A DNA stretch of 64,000 nucleotides from Sphingobacteriales bacterium (GTDB lineage Bacteria; Bacteroidota; Bacteroidia; Chitinophagales; Chitinophagaceae): NCBI GenBank assembly GCA_016219985.1, contig JACRJO010000020.1, positions 1 through 64,000 on the forward strand, given 5' to 3'. The translations under genes were made by a program, and so were the position numbers. Each line of letters starts with the position of its first letter. Position 1 is the stretch's first letter. Positions 17,839-25,763 of this stretch are shown piece after piece. The notes under the pieces were generated by a model. It saw only the letters and a program-made list of their open reading frames with translations, was not told where the DNA came from and searched no databases.

Positions 17839-18371
17839 TTTGCAGACTGGATGGTTAAAGCGGATACTATTGTTAAGATCAGGGTAAGGATGGCGCAGAG
17901 GGTTCTGAGTGTATGATAATTATTCCAGCGGGCTTCAAATAATTTTCGTTGCGCGCTGATGCTGACCTGGTTTGCCATAGAGATATTGAATTTTGCAAGG
18001 CTCTCATTAAGCGGAACATTCCCTGCGGCAGTAATGCCGAATACGCCGATGATATAGACCAGGGCGGCGGCCGTGATCAGGAGGAAACTTATTTTCGGCG
18101 CATGAACATAACTGTGCCAGGCGGCAGCGGGCAGCAGGATCAGGGTCCCGATAAAACTGGCAAAGAACCAGGGGTTCAGGATCTCACTGTTAATGGACTG
18201 CATGGCTTCTAAATACATGGTGTCGGGCAATTTGCCCAGCCCCGGGTTGACCGAACAGGAATAGCCATACAATAAGCCGGTCAATAAGGCGGAAAAGAAA
18301 ATGGCAAAGAAGGACAGGGCGTTTTGAACGGTTATCATTTGGAAGAGGTTATTTATAAAGCGGGTTACCAT
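17829..18371 (-). CDS. DUF1772 domain integral membrane protein
   Basis: 180 residues with about four membrane segments (near 20-40, 70-90, 95-117 and 150-172). The pattern G-L-L-Y-G-Y-S-C-S-V-N-P-G-L near 33-46 is the family feature of DUF1772 (anthrone oxygenase-like) proteins. It forms a two-gene unit with the downstream cytochrome. Function in bacteria is not settled. Confidence 0.75.
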   Translation of the reverse strand: MVTRFINNLFQMITVQNALSFFAIFFSALLTGLLYGYSCSVNPGLGKLPDTMYLEAMQSINSEILNPWFFASFIGTLILLPAAAWHSYVHAPKISFLLITAAALVYIIGVFGITAAGNVPLNESLAKFNISMANQVSISAQRKLFEARWNNYHTLRTLCAILTLILTIVSALTIQSAKCK

Positions 18372-18584
18372 TTGGTTTCCGGATCTTTCTGCCAGGCTGC
18401 AATTGAAGCGGCATCAATTTAAAAATCTGCGCTGCGAGGACTAAATCAATACAGCCCTTTGTGACCCTTGCTTACAAAGCGCCGGACGGGACTGCTGTCC
18501 ATTCATCTTATCTTATTATACCGGGACAAAGCTACCCGGGGCAGGCAGGAGAAAATAGAATAAAACCGGCAAAAAGAGGGCTGC

Positions 18585-19367
18585 CTATTTTTTCTTTTTT
18601 TTAAACGCGTTAGGAGTTTTGCCGGTATAATGCTTGAAGGCCCTGATAAAATGGGACTGGTCGGCAAAGCCATTTTCAAAAACGATATCGGTCAGCCGGG
18701 CATAGTTATTGGCGTTAAGCTGGTTCAATGAATGCTGGAACTGAATGATCCTGGCGAATTGCTTGGGACCGACACCCACCTGGGTCATGAACTGCCTTTC
18801 AAAGGTTCTTTCGGTTATATGAAGAGAGGCCCTCAGCTCCCTGATGCTGATAGTACCCTTGCGGTCCAGTATTAATTTTATGGACAACTGGACTTTATCA
18901 CCCAGTGTTTTCTTCTTTGTTTTCGCGAGGGTTGCTAAGAAGGATGAAATAATTTCAACCTGCGCCAGTAATTCAGGTGTATGCCGGAGTTGCCGGATCA
19001 GGCCGGGGATGGAGGATTGCGGTAATAAACGCAGGTCATAGCAGCTGTCCGTAAAATCTTTTGGGTTTACGTGCAGCAGGCTTTTAACAGCAGTGGGATA
19101 AAGCTGAAAGATCAGCAGGCGGTATTTGCCCCGGACGGAAAGCTCAATGGGGCGTATCGTTTGGCCATACAGGAAAAAGGAGGGCATTTTCTTTTTGGGC
19201 GGGTGCACATATAACCCGTTAGGGGCGTCCTGGTATATGATACCCGGGCAACCATCTGCAAAAAAAGGCAGCATGGTGTTGAGCCCGGGTTGTTCATTCT
19301 CAAATACCAGGATGCTTTTTACATAAGCTGCAATGCCACCGGCGGGAAGGATTGTTTCAGCATACAT
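18585..19367 (-). CDS. AraC family transcriptional regulator
   Basis: 260 residues. The N-terminal half is of the type often annotated DUF6597. The C-terminal double helix-turn-helix includes I-S-I-R-E-L-R-A-S-L and the signature S-H-F-I-R-A-F-K-H-Y-T-G-K-T-P-N-A-F, then a poly-Lys tail. It precedes the DUF1772/cytochrome pair on the same strand and may regulate it. Confidence 0.84.
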   Translation of the reverse strand: MYAETILPAGGIAAYVKSILVFENEQPGLNTMLPFFADGCPGIIYQDAPNGLYVHPPKKKMPSFFLYGQTIRPIELSVRGKYRLLIFQLYPTAVKSLLHVNPKDFTDSCYDLRLLPQSSIPGLIRQLRHTPELLAQVEIISSFLATLAKTKKKTLGDKVQLSIKLILDRKGTISIRELRASLHITERTFERQFMTQVGVGPKQFARIIQFQHSLNQLNANNYARLTDIVFENGFADQSHFIRAFKHYTGKTPNAFKKKKK

Positions 19368-19631
19368 GCAGTGCGAAAATTGAATTTATTAGTTTGACCA
19401 GGTTTCCGGCGAATTCCGCTGCCTGGGGTAAAGATAATTTTTCGGTGGGAATCCGTTGCTGGCAGGGGGAGCATTTGAGTTGCCTGTACCGTCGCTTTAA
19501 AAGCCGGGCCCGGGATATACGCAGCAAAGGAATTTTCCTGATACATTTTTTTGTATTTTGGTTGTTCGGGAAACGGTCACCCGATGGATTGTTATCCCGC
19601 GTATTTCTTATCCTGTTATAAATTCATTAGT

Positions 19632-20111
19632 ATGAAAAAAGCAATCAGTTGCCTGACTTCAACATTGGTCACACTCTTATTCACGTTTCAAACGGCCATT
19701 GCACAGGACGAAAAAGACAGCGACTTCAACTTCCCCCCGGATTTTGGAAAAAAGGAAACGATCATCCTGATCGCCCCCGGTACCAGTGACAAGATCACGG
19801 AAAGTGTAATGGAGGCTTTCGAAAAAAATTATAAAGGAAAATTTGAATTATGCCCCGATAAGCAGGCGAAGGCAAAAAAATACCAAAGCGGTTCTTACCA
19901 GTATATTTTCATGATTACTGAAAAAGTAATTCCCGGAAAATGGGTCGGACGGGAAAGGATTCCCCCGACAACCGATTATAAGTTTGGGTTGTACGACCTG
20001 AGGACCGGCAAGATGTATGACCCGGATTTCTGGAGCGGGAGTTATAAAAAGGGGGCAAAGTACTACGTGAAACACCTCGAAGAGTTCAGGAGCAAGAATT
20101 CCGGGCAGTAA
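19632..20111 (+). CDS. Hypothetical secreted protein
   Basis: 159 residues from ATG 19632, which opens a signal peptide (M-K-K-A-I-S-C-L-T then Q-T-A-I-A-Q). The mature part is Lys/Asp-rich with G-K-W-V-G-R-E-R-I-P and Y-D-L-R-T-G-K-M-Y motifs. It is probably periplasmic. No family is recognised. Confidence 0.65.
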   Translation: MKKAISCLTSTLVTLLFTFQTAIAQDEKDSDFNFPPDFGKKETIILIAPGTSDKITESVMEAFEKNYKGKFELCPDKQAKAKKYQSGSYQYIFMITEKVIPGKWVGRERIPPTTDYKFGLYDLRTGKMYDPDFWSGSYKKGAKYYVKHLEEFRSKNSGQ

Positions 20112-20242
20112 AGCAATTTATATTAAAAGTGAAGGGTGCTTTTTTTTGGAATCTTTACAATCGAAAATGGGAAAGAGCTTCTTTTGTATTTCAATTCTTG
20201 ATAAACAGTTGCAAGTTTTAGTAAGCAGGGTGGTTTCTTGTA

Positions 20243-20479
20243 TCAGAGCAAGTGTTTGTTCCGGAATGCCGCTCCGGAGCCTGTTTTAAGATACTTTTCA
20301 AATTCAAATGCCTTATACTTATTGGTGAAAGAGCAACTGACTACCAGGGTTACCGGTAACCTGCTTTTGGTATAAGACACATCTCCTGTTTGGTGGCGAA
20401 GCAGCCGGTTGTTTAAATTGCTGGTACACCCCGTATAGTAAGTGCCATCAGCGCAACGCAGAATATAGACATGATACAT
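20243..20479 (-). CDS. GIY-YIG nuclease superfamily protein
   Basis: 78 residues. The GIY-YIG-type motifs read V-Y-I-L-R-C-A-D-G-T-Y-Y-T-G (about 4-17), followed by N-N-R-L-L-R-H (Arg-His) and an E-F-E-K-Y-L-K segment with the metal-binding Glu. It is a UPF0213/YhbQ-like small single-domain protein, often found in several copies in Bacteroidota. Its role may be DNA repair but is unproven. Confidence 0.8.
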   Translation of the reverse strand: MYHVYILRCADGTYYTGCTSNLNNRLLRHQTGDVSYTKSRLPVTLVVSCSFTNKYKAFEFEKYLKTGSGAAFRNKHLL

Positions 20480-20574
20480 ATACTTTGCTTCAGATTATAT
20501 CAAAATTCGATTGTAACCTGGAACCAGCCACGGGGGAAAAACGGTGTGGGGCTTGTATTTTTCTCAAAAGGAGT

Positions 20575-20639
20575 GTAAAAAAAAGCCCTCCTACGCTTTT
20601 CATCCACCGTAGCCATGGGCAAAGGTGGAAAAGCTTCGG
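20575..20639. repeat. Hairpin repeat, copy 1 (truncated)
   Basis: A 65-bp segment nearly identical to 20737-20800 (single-base differences only), 162 bp apart in direct orientation. The core folds as GCTTTT-CAT-CCACC, loop, GGTGG-AAAAGC. The outer right arm present in copy 2 is missing here. Confidence 0.8.
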
Positions 20640-20736
20640 TATCCTTATCTTTTTGTTGGACAGGCCGGGAAGTGAATGGATGGCGGACCCGTCCGCCGGA
20701 GCCCTCGAAAAACTTGATTTGGAAATAAATGTACAG

Positions 20737-20805
20737 GTAAAAAAAGCCCTCCTGCGCTTTTCATCCACCGTAGCCATGGGTAAAGGTGGAAAAGCTTCGG
20801 AGGGC
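20737..20805. repeat. Hairpin repeat, copy 2 (complete palindrome)
   Basis: Same core as copy 1, plus an outer stem GCCCTCC (20746-20752) / GGAGGGC (20799-20805), giving a 60-nt imperfect hairpin. It ends 5 bp before the putative attachment-site repeat at 20810. Confidence 0.8.
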
Positions 20806-20809
20806 GAAG

Positions 20810-20822
20810 GCGGAGACCGAGG
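20810..20822. other. Candidate attachment-site copy (distal end)
   Basis: GCGGAGACCGAGG, identical to the tRNA-Ser 3' end at 25762-25774 and in direct orientation. It lies exactly at the GC-to-AT composition change. Beyond the 13 bp about 8 of the next 14 bases also match the tRNA T-arm, as expected for a diverged displaced tRNA end. Confidence 0.5.
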
Positions 20823-21052
20823 CTTCCTAACCTTCCTCCTAATATATTCTAATTCAAATACTTGTAAAGTCTTGCATTTTGAGGTCACCCCATAGTATCC
20901 TTTTCAATCAAACTTTTGCAAAAGTAACTACTGAAATAACCTTTTCCAAGAATGCTATAATAATCCTAGTAGTATGGGGGGTGGTATTGTTTTATAATTA
21001 ACTATACGGGAGGGGTTTTAACTGCCTTTTTGAGTGTAAGAGAAAACTTAGT

Positions 21053-21694
21053 TTAATTTTTCATTATCCAATTATTTTTAGCAGAATCATATCTTAAATC
21101 ATCTTTAAAATACTCAAATAGAATCATTGCAGTATCAATTTTCGAAAATTGTTTCTTGACAACAAAGCCATTCTTTATTTTAGTTACTTCAACTTTCAAT
21201 CCATATTTATTTCGTGCTAAATCTGATATATACTTGTATACTTCAACCGAATCATATTTCTTATTAATTTTTGAAATTTCAGCTAATGTTACAGCAACTG
21301 AGTCTTCATATTTTAGATGTCTTTTCAGGATTTCATTTGTTAAAAAATTCATTCTTTCATGTAGAATAATTTTTTTATTCAAAACAGCAATTGAATCCTC
21401 TAAGTAGGCAATTTCCGTTAAAGCCCTGTTTGCAAGCTTAAGAACTTCAGATGTGGGTACAATTTTCCCGTTAATTTCAAATTGACAATCCGAAAAGTAC
21501 TTTTCTAATGTATCATTATAGCTATTAATAGTCTTTTTATAAGCGGAATCATTATTTATTATGGCAGAGATTAAGTTGTCTCTTTGCTCAAGTTGATTAA
21601 TTAGTTTATTATTTGCATTCTCATAAAAGATGAATGTAACAACTAATAATATAACTAAAACAACCTCTATGATAGATTTAATTTTATTTTTCAT
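21053..21694 (-). CDS. Hypothetical membrane-anchored coiled-coil protein (element cargo)
   Basis: 213 residues. One N-terminal membrane segment (V-V-L-V-I-L-L-V-V-T-F-I, about 10-24) is followed by a long Asn/Lys/Glu-rich helical region with heptad-like leucines (about 28-140) and a mixed C-terminal domain. It is predicted to be a single-pass protein with the bulk outside the cytoplasm. Strongly AT-rich codon use sets it apart from the chromosome. It overlaps the upstream 101-aa gene by 11 bp, so the two are probably translationally coupled. No family is recognised. Confidence 0.6.
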   Translation of the reverse strand: MKNKIKSIIEVVLVILLVVTFIFYENANNKLINQLEQRDNLISAIINNDSAYKKTINSYNDTLEKYFSDCQFEINGKIVPTSEVLKLANRALTEIAYLEDSIAVLNKKIILHERMNFLTNEILKRHLKYEDSVAVTLAEISKINKKYDSVEVYKYISDLARNKYGLKVEVTKIKNGFVVKKQFSKIDTAMILFEYFKDDLRYDSAKNNWIMKN

Positions 21695-21989
21695 AGTTGT
21701 TGTTTTTTAATTCTTTTACTACATTTTCTAAATCTGTAATCGAGTTCCTATATTGAGACATTAATGTTTCTCGACAATTATTACGTTCGACTTGTAATTT
21801 CTCATTACATTCTTGCTTTATTTCAAGCTTTTCCATTTTTGAATCAAAACTTTCTTTGAAAATTCCAATAGCAAAACCAACTCCAAATATTGTTGATATA
21901 CCTGCAATACTTGCAATTAACTTACTCCACGGGTTTTCCCAAAAGGAGCCCAAGGGCTTTTTATCTCTGACAGGTTTTTTTGTTATCAT
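21684..21989 (-). CDS. Hypothetical small membrane/coiled-coil protein (element cargo)
   Basis: 101 residues. A basic N-terminus, one membrane segment (I-A-S-I-A-G-I-S-T-I-F-G-V-G-F, about 26-43) and a charged coiled coil with two Cys (E-C-N-E-K and N-N-C-R-E-T) from about 50 to the end. It resembles the organisation of phage spanin or Rz-like and other small envelope proteins only in outline. It is first in a two-gene unit with the 213-aa protein. Function unknown. Confidence 0.6.
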   Translation of the reverse strand: MITKKPVRDKKPLGSFWENPWSKLIASIAGISTIFGVGFAIGIFKESFDSKMEKLEIKQECNEKLQVERNNCRETLMSQYRNSITDLENVVKELKNNNYEK

Positions 21990-22145
21990 TTACAGGTCGA
22001 TTTGCAGTAATTATTGCTATAAATATACAAAAAGTGGCAAATGATTATTTGTCAGAAATATTGCTATTTTTGATTATGCCGAAGGACGGCAATTGTATTA
22101 ACCTTGTTATACATTCCTGTTACCTGAAATCTGGAAAATTTTAAA

Positions 22146-22253
22146 GTGAAACGGGGAGTATGGCTCAGGTCACGCTATGGCGTGGCTGGCTGTGCTTCGT
22201 TTCACGGGCTTTCCAGAGCCTCAGGTGCGGGCAAAAGCGGTCACGTCTTTTTT
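22146..22253 (+). ncRNA. Candidate structured RNA in the element
   Basis: A GC-rich island in otherwise AT-rich DNA. The outer stem is GTGAAACG (22146-22153) with CGTTTCAC (22198-22205). Inside, CACGC-TATG-GCGTG (22171-22184) forms a perfect hairpin. A further stem (GGCT/AGCC near 22208-22220) and a T-run (22248-22253) follow. It sits 18 bp before the lipoprotein ATG, so it could be a small RNA with a terminator, a leader of that gene, or an origin-type structure. This is structure by eye only. Confidence 0.3.
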
Positions 22254-22270
22254 ATGCTAAAACCTGAATT

Positions 22271-23227
22271 ATGAAAAAGAATTTACAGTTTACTCTCATT
22301 TTTATGTTGGGGCTAATAATGGGAAATTGTCAAAACCATAGTAGCCAAAAGCAGCTAACTACTGTTGAATCCCAAAGGACCATAAGATGTACAATGGAAA
22401 GGGATTTTGGATTTGAGACAGTTGCTAAGAATAGAGAAACTTTCGAGGATGTACTTTACTCAATTACTGACCCACTAAAGGAATTGGTTGAAACTGACTT
22501 CAATATGTTGACAATTGGGAGGCCTGTTGATAGAGAAAACTTCTCAAGCTACACTTTTCGGTTTATAGGGGACGATAAATTGGTAAATATTCAGGAAGAG
22601 AATAGTAGTGAGCCTTTTGATCACGAAATCAATCTGCTTAAAGATAGTAGCAATGTACTTAGAGGGATATTAATAAAATTATATGCGCCACAACAAATAT
22701 TGCCAATTTTTGCATGCCCATTTGGGGCTAATGTTGATACTAGTTCAACACCAACAGAAAAATTGGATAAGATATTTAATTGTTTGCCCGAATTGAAAAA
22801 GTATATCGCTACTTATCGGGAACAGTATATTGAGGTAATGACGAAACTTCAAAAAAGAGCTATAAATGAATTTTTAAGACATCGCTGGATTTCAGCTTAC
22901 GGATATAGAGACCCTGAATATTTAATTCTGGGTGAATCATATGGCAGGGAATATAATCCATATACATGCAATCAAAATTTGGGATGGGTTAAAAATCAAT
23001 TAGTAACTTTAATCACCTTCTGTACGCCTAAATTCGGGTCATCTTATGGTATAGGTGACGATTATTTTAGTGATATAGAAGAATATCAGTCAGGGAAAAA
23101 AAGATATCCGATTTTGAGATGTTTAATTACAAGTTTAAAAGAAGCAAGGGAGTCAAAATATATTAGCATTCGTGATTTTTTGGAGTACTATTATCCAATG
23201 CCAAACTTGGGTGGTAATGATTATTAA
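22271..23227 (+). CDS. Hypothetical (probable) lipoprotein, element cargo
   Basis: 318 residues with an N-terminal export signal ending L-G-L-I-M-G-N-C (Cys21). The Asn before Cys is unusual for a lipobox, so lipidation is likely but not certain. The mature part is rich in Tyr, Arg and acidic residues with no motif I recognise; several Cys (for example F-A-C-P-F and F-N-C-L-P) may form disulfides. AT-rich codon use matches the element. After its TAA the same frame stays open for 44 more codons with a membrane segment (listed separately). Confidence 0.6.
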   Translation: MKKNLQFTLIFMLGLIMGNCQNHSSQKQLTTVESQRTIRCTMERDFGFETVAKNRETFEDVLYSITDPLKELVETDFNMLTIGRPVDRENFSSYTFRFIGDDKLVNIQEENSSEPFDHEINLLKDSSNVLRGILIKLYAPQQILPIFACPFGANVDTSSTPTEKLDKIFNCLPELKKYIATYREQYIEVMTKLQKRAINEFLRHRWISAYGYRDPEYLILGESYGREYNPYTCNQNLGWVKNQLVTLITFCTPKFGSSYGIGDDYFSDIEEYQSGKKRYPILRCLITSLKEARESKYISIRDFLEYYYPMPNLGGNDY

Positions 23228-23362
23228 GGAAACCCCTCAGTGTTATACAATTCAGTTAAGGAAGAACAACATTCCAGCGGTAGAATAAGAATTGCACTTT
23301 GGTTAGCCATCATTTCAATTGTTATAAGCATTATGGTTCCTATTATTGAGCATTTGGGCTAG
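23228..23362 (+). pseudogene. In-frame continuation after the lipoprotein stop: 44 codons with a membrane segment
   Basis: Directly after TAA 23225-23227 the same frame reads 44 sense codons to TAG 23360-23362. It includes a GTG at 23240 and a clear hydrophobic segment (I-A-L-W-L-A-I-I-S-I-V-I-S-I-M-V-P). Either the upstream gene once ended in a membrane anchor and was cut by a stop codon, or this is a separate small membrane protein. The codon use is coding-like and matches the element. Confidence 0.4.
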
Positions 23363-24006
23363 CTTTTCGGATATCTTACTAACTTTACAAAGTCATTGCT
23401 TTCTTTAAGAAAATGACATTAAGTTTGTTTCCTATTTCAATATCAGGATTATCTACTTTCGAAGAGTCATTTAATTTATTACCATGTAATGCATATCGAA
23501 ATTTGCCTACATTGATAATCCAAATCTAAAAACAGGTTTAACATTGATAAACATTTGGGCATAAAAATCCCCTACAAATCACAATTTATTTTGCCTGTCT
23601 GGTTTATCGTCCAGCAACTTTATCCTTTACTTTCACTCTAAAGCGTACGTCAAACGATGCAAATCCCGTTCTACACCTATCTTTAATTAATTTGAAGTTC
23701 AGGCTTTAAATTAGTCAGAAACTAATTTTATGATGTTTATTCATCACCAACCCCCTTGTGTCATCTTCCATAATAAATTTGCCGGAAAATGTTTCTGGTT
23801 GGCAATTAATTAAAGCAATAGAGTTTATATAAAGACCTTTTTACCCTATCGGAGAAACCTCATTACTTATTTAGTAATTACTATCCGACTTCTGGGCTGG
23901 TACTGTCAGTTTTTTAGGCTTGTTTCCAGCCGTACATTTCCTTGTATCTGGTCACAGATTAAATATCTTGTGGGCAGGTTTAAGAAAAAGGGGTGAGTAT
24001 GGATCA
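23363..24006. other. 644-bp AT-rich stretch with decayed coding sequence
   Basis: No intact gene. On the minus strand a 47-codon frame (23525 to the TAA at 23385) encodes a protein-like string (N-V-G-K-F-R-Y-A-L-H-G-N-K-L-N) but lacks a start and is preceded by a stop. It looks like the tail of a degraded gene. Further up to 24006 I see only short frames. Confidence 0.4.
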
Positions 24007-24270
24007 TTATGCTACAATATGAGAATCAAATAGCTTGCTAAGGTCACTTCTACGGATATAGATAGTGCCCTTAATTTTTGAATAAGGAAGCATGCCAGAA
24101 GCTCTAAGGTTAACTAATGTCCCCTCGGAGCAGCCGAGTATTTTTTTTACTTCAGAAGTTTTGAGCCACACATTTTCTTGCTCAGAAATCTGAAGGCAGG
24201 ATTTTACCTCATTGATAATTTCTTCTTTTAATGATTTTAAGTCATTTAAGGTTAATAAATCGATGTTCAT
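24007..24270 (-). CDS. Helix-turn-helix DNA-binding protein, excisionase-like
   Basis: 87 residues. The C-terminal half is a MerR-like winged helix (W-L-K-T-S-E-V-K-K-I-L-G-C-S-E-G-T-L, about 35-52, then a Y-S-K-I-K-G-T-I-Y-I wing), as in HTH_17/Xis proteins of Bacteroidetes mobile elements. The N-terminal part is a short coiled coil. It lies 9 bp after the recombinase gene on the same strand, so it is probably the recombination directionality factor or a regulator of the element. Confidence 0.8.
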   Translation of the reverse strand: MNIDLLTLNDLKSLKEEIINEVKSCLQISEQENVWLKTSEVKKILGCSEGTLVNLRASGMLPYSKIKGTIYIRRSDLSKLFDSHIVA

Positions 24271-24279
24271 ATCTTAAGT

Positions 24280-25515
24280 TTATTCGTTTACGGCTTTTAG
24301 AGGGGTAATTTTTTTATACTTGTCCATTAGGCTGCTCATGTCGTCTGAAATTTTCACTTCCAGAACTTTTGAATATTGTTCCGTCGTCTTAATGGACCGA
24401 TGGCCAAGCATTTTGGAAACTGTTTCAATAGGAACTTTATTGTTTAGGGTGACAGTTGTAGCAAATGTATGTCTGGCTATGTGTGTTGTTAGTTCTTTAT
24501 TTATGCCGACTAAATCCGCTATTTCTTTTAGATAGGCATTATATTTTTGATTGCTTGGAACTGGTAGCAACTTGTTTCCTTGAACACACTCGGGGTTATT
24601 TTGGTATTTATCTAAAATGGCTTGTGCAACCGGTAAAACAGGTATTTTGCTTTGGACATTGGTTTTTGTTCTGTTTACCTGTATCCAGTTGTTTTTATCC
24701 ATGCCTATAAAAACATTATCCTTTGAGAGTTTTTTTACGTCCGCATAGGCAAGGCCAGTAAAACAACTGAATAGGAAAATGTCTTTTATATATTCAAGTC
24801 TCTTTATTTGAAAGGACTTGGCTAAAAGTGCATCTATCTCATTTTGAGTTAATATTTCCCGGTCTACCTGTTCAAGTTTTGCTTTATAGTTAGTGAAAGG
24901 ATCGTTTTGCATCCATTCAAAAGCCCTTGCCTGATTTATTATTTTCCGGAGGTTTTTAATATACTTTACGGTGGTATTATTGTTGCATTTTCTTTCAGTT
25001 CTTAAGAAATAATCAAATTCGGTGATAAATTCTAATCGCAAATCCTCCAAGTTGAAATCATCTGTTTTGTAATTTTTAGCAAGGAATTCTTTAAGGAGTT
25101 TCAGACAGGTTCTATAACGGTCATAGGTTCCCTGGGCAAAGTCGTGGCCGACCTGCTTTTCCATTTTATCATTATGGAACTCAAAAGCCTGAATTATAGT
25201 TTTTTTCTCCCTTTCTACTCCATTGAATAAATCCTTTAGCTTCTTTGCGCTGATAGTCTCACTTTTTTCTACAAGCCTAGAATAATGACTGTAAATAGCC
25301 GTTTTAAATGCCCTTATTTGGTCATTAATGGACTGAGATTCCGGATTACGGCCAAGTACTGCCTGACGTCTGTTATCCCATAATTTGGGCTCTATAAAGC
25401 GTTTTAAGGCTATTTCGGCGCGTTGTCCGTTGAATGAGACTCTTAAGAAGAGCGGGATTTTTCCCTCTGGGTTTGCTTTTGATTTTTTAGGGAGAATCAA
25501 AAGATGTATAGCCAT
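24280..25515 (-). CDS. Tyrosine recombinase/integrase (CTnDOT-like)
   Basis: Site-specific recombinase. An N-terminal SAM-like arm domain (about 1-70), a core-binding domain (about 110-210) and the catalytic domain (about 220-411) are seen. Numbered from the long form (start 25566), catalytic residues are His362 and Arg365 (H-I-A-R-H-T), His389 (L-G-H-R) and Tyr398 (E-Q-Y). The first conserved Arg is replaced by Ala273 in C-F-T-G-L-A-Y, as in the Bacteroides IntDOT group, which naturally lacks that Arg. I prefer the start at 25515 (M-A-I-H-L-L-I-L-P-K-K), the usual beginning of this family. It points away from tRNA-Ser and presumably catalysed insertion there. Confidence 0.93.
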   Translation of the reverse strand: MAIHLLILPKKSKANPEGKIPLFLRVSFNGQRAEIALKRFIEPKLWDNRRQAVLGRNPESQSINDQIRAFKTAIYSHYSRLVEKSETISAKKLKDLFNGVEREKKTIIQAFEFHNDKMEKQVGHDFAQGTYDRYRTCLKLLKEFLAKNYKTDDFNLEDLRLEFITEFDYFLRTERKCNNNTTVKYIKNLRKIINQARAFEWMQNDPFTNYKAKLEQVDREILTQNEIDALLAKSFQIKRLEYIKDIFLFSCFTGLAYADVKKLSKDNVFIGMDKNNWIQVNRTKTNVQSKIPVLPVAQAILDKYQNNPECVQGNKLLPVPSNQKYNAYLKEIADLVGINKELTTHIARHTFATTVTLNNKVPIETVSKMLGHRSIKTTEQYSKVLEVKISDDMSSLMDKYKKITPLKAVNE

Positions 25516-25615
25516 TTTACGGCCTGCACAATTGTGCAAATGTACGAAAATTTCTTGACTTCTCAAAATAACTAATTGAAAATCATTATAAAATAGTGTT
25601 AAATGAGTCCCATTA

Positions 25616-25658
25616 GGTGACCTGCATATATTTAAAAACAGGTCACCCCATGGTCACC
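25616..25658. promoter_or_regulatory. Repeated GGTCACC words: candidate recombinase arm sites / attP region
   Basis: Three copies of GGTCACC in either orientation (25616-25622 inverted, 25641-25647, 25652-25658) lie between the integrase gene and tRNA-Ser. The 12-mer AGGTCACCCCAT at 25640-25651 recurs near the other element end at 20882-20893. An inverted repeat AAAGTCTTA (25707-25715) / TAAGACTTT (25731-25739) lies closer to the crossover site. The layout fits recombinase arm-binding sites at both ends. Confidence 0.45.
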
Positions 25659-25763
25659 TTGCAGATTGTAGAAAAGGGGAACACTATAGAGGGGGTAGAA
25701 AAAACAAAAGTCTTACAAACCATGAGTTTATAAGACTTTGTAGGAATTTGAAATTTTAGAAGC

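Larger units (their letters stand above)
20480..21052. other. Gene-free stretch holding repeats and the left boundary of an integrated element
   Basis: The first 330 bp are GC-rich and hold two copies of a hairpin repeat (listed separately). At about 20825 the composition changes abruptly to AT-rich. A 136-codon plus-strand frame (20485-20895) and its minus-strand counterpart only cross these repeats and are not called. Confidence 0.5.

Noticed and set aside
18500..18530. ATTATACCGGGA near 18513 as a third copy of the 88-bp element
   Set aside because: Only about 13 bp match, without the arms, and it does not sit before a start codon.
20485..20895. Overlapping frames of about 130 codons on both strands
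   Set aside because: They run through two hairpin repeats and across the element boundary; the translations are low-quality and repeat-derived.
23900..23965. Short minus-strand frame reading V-T-R-Y-K-E-M-Y-G-W-K-Q-A
   Set aside because: Only 13 codons from a GTG with a stop just upstream; too short to support a gene call.
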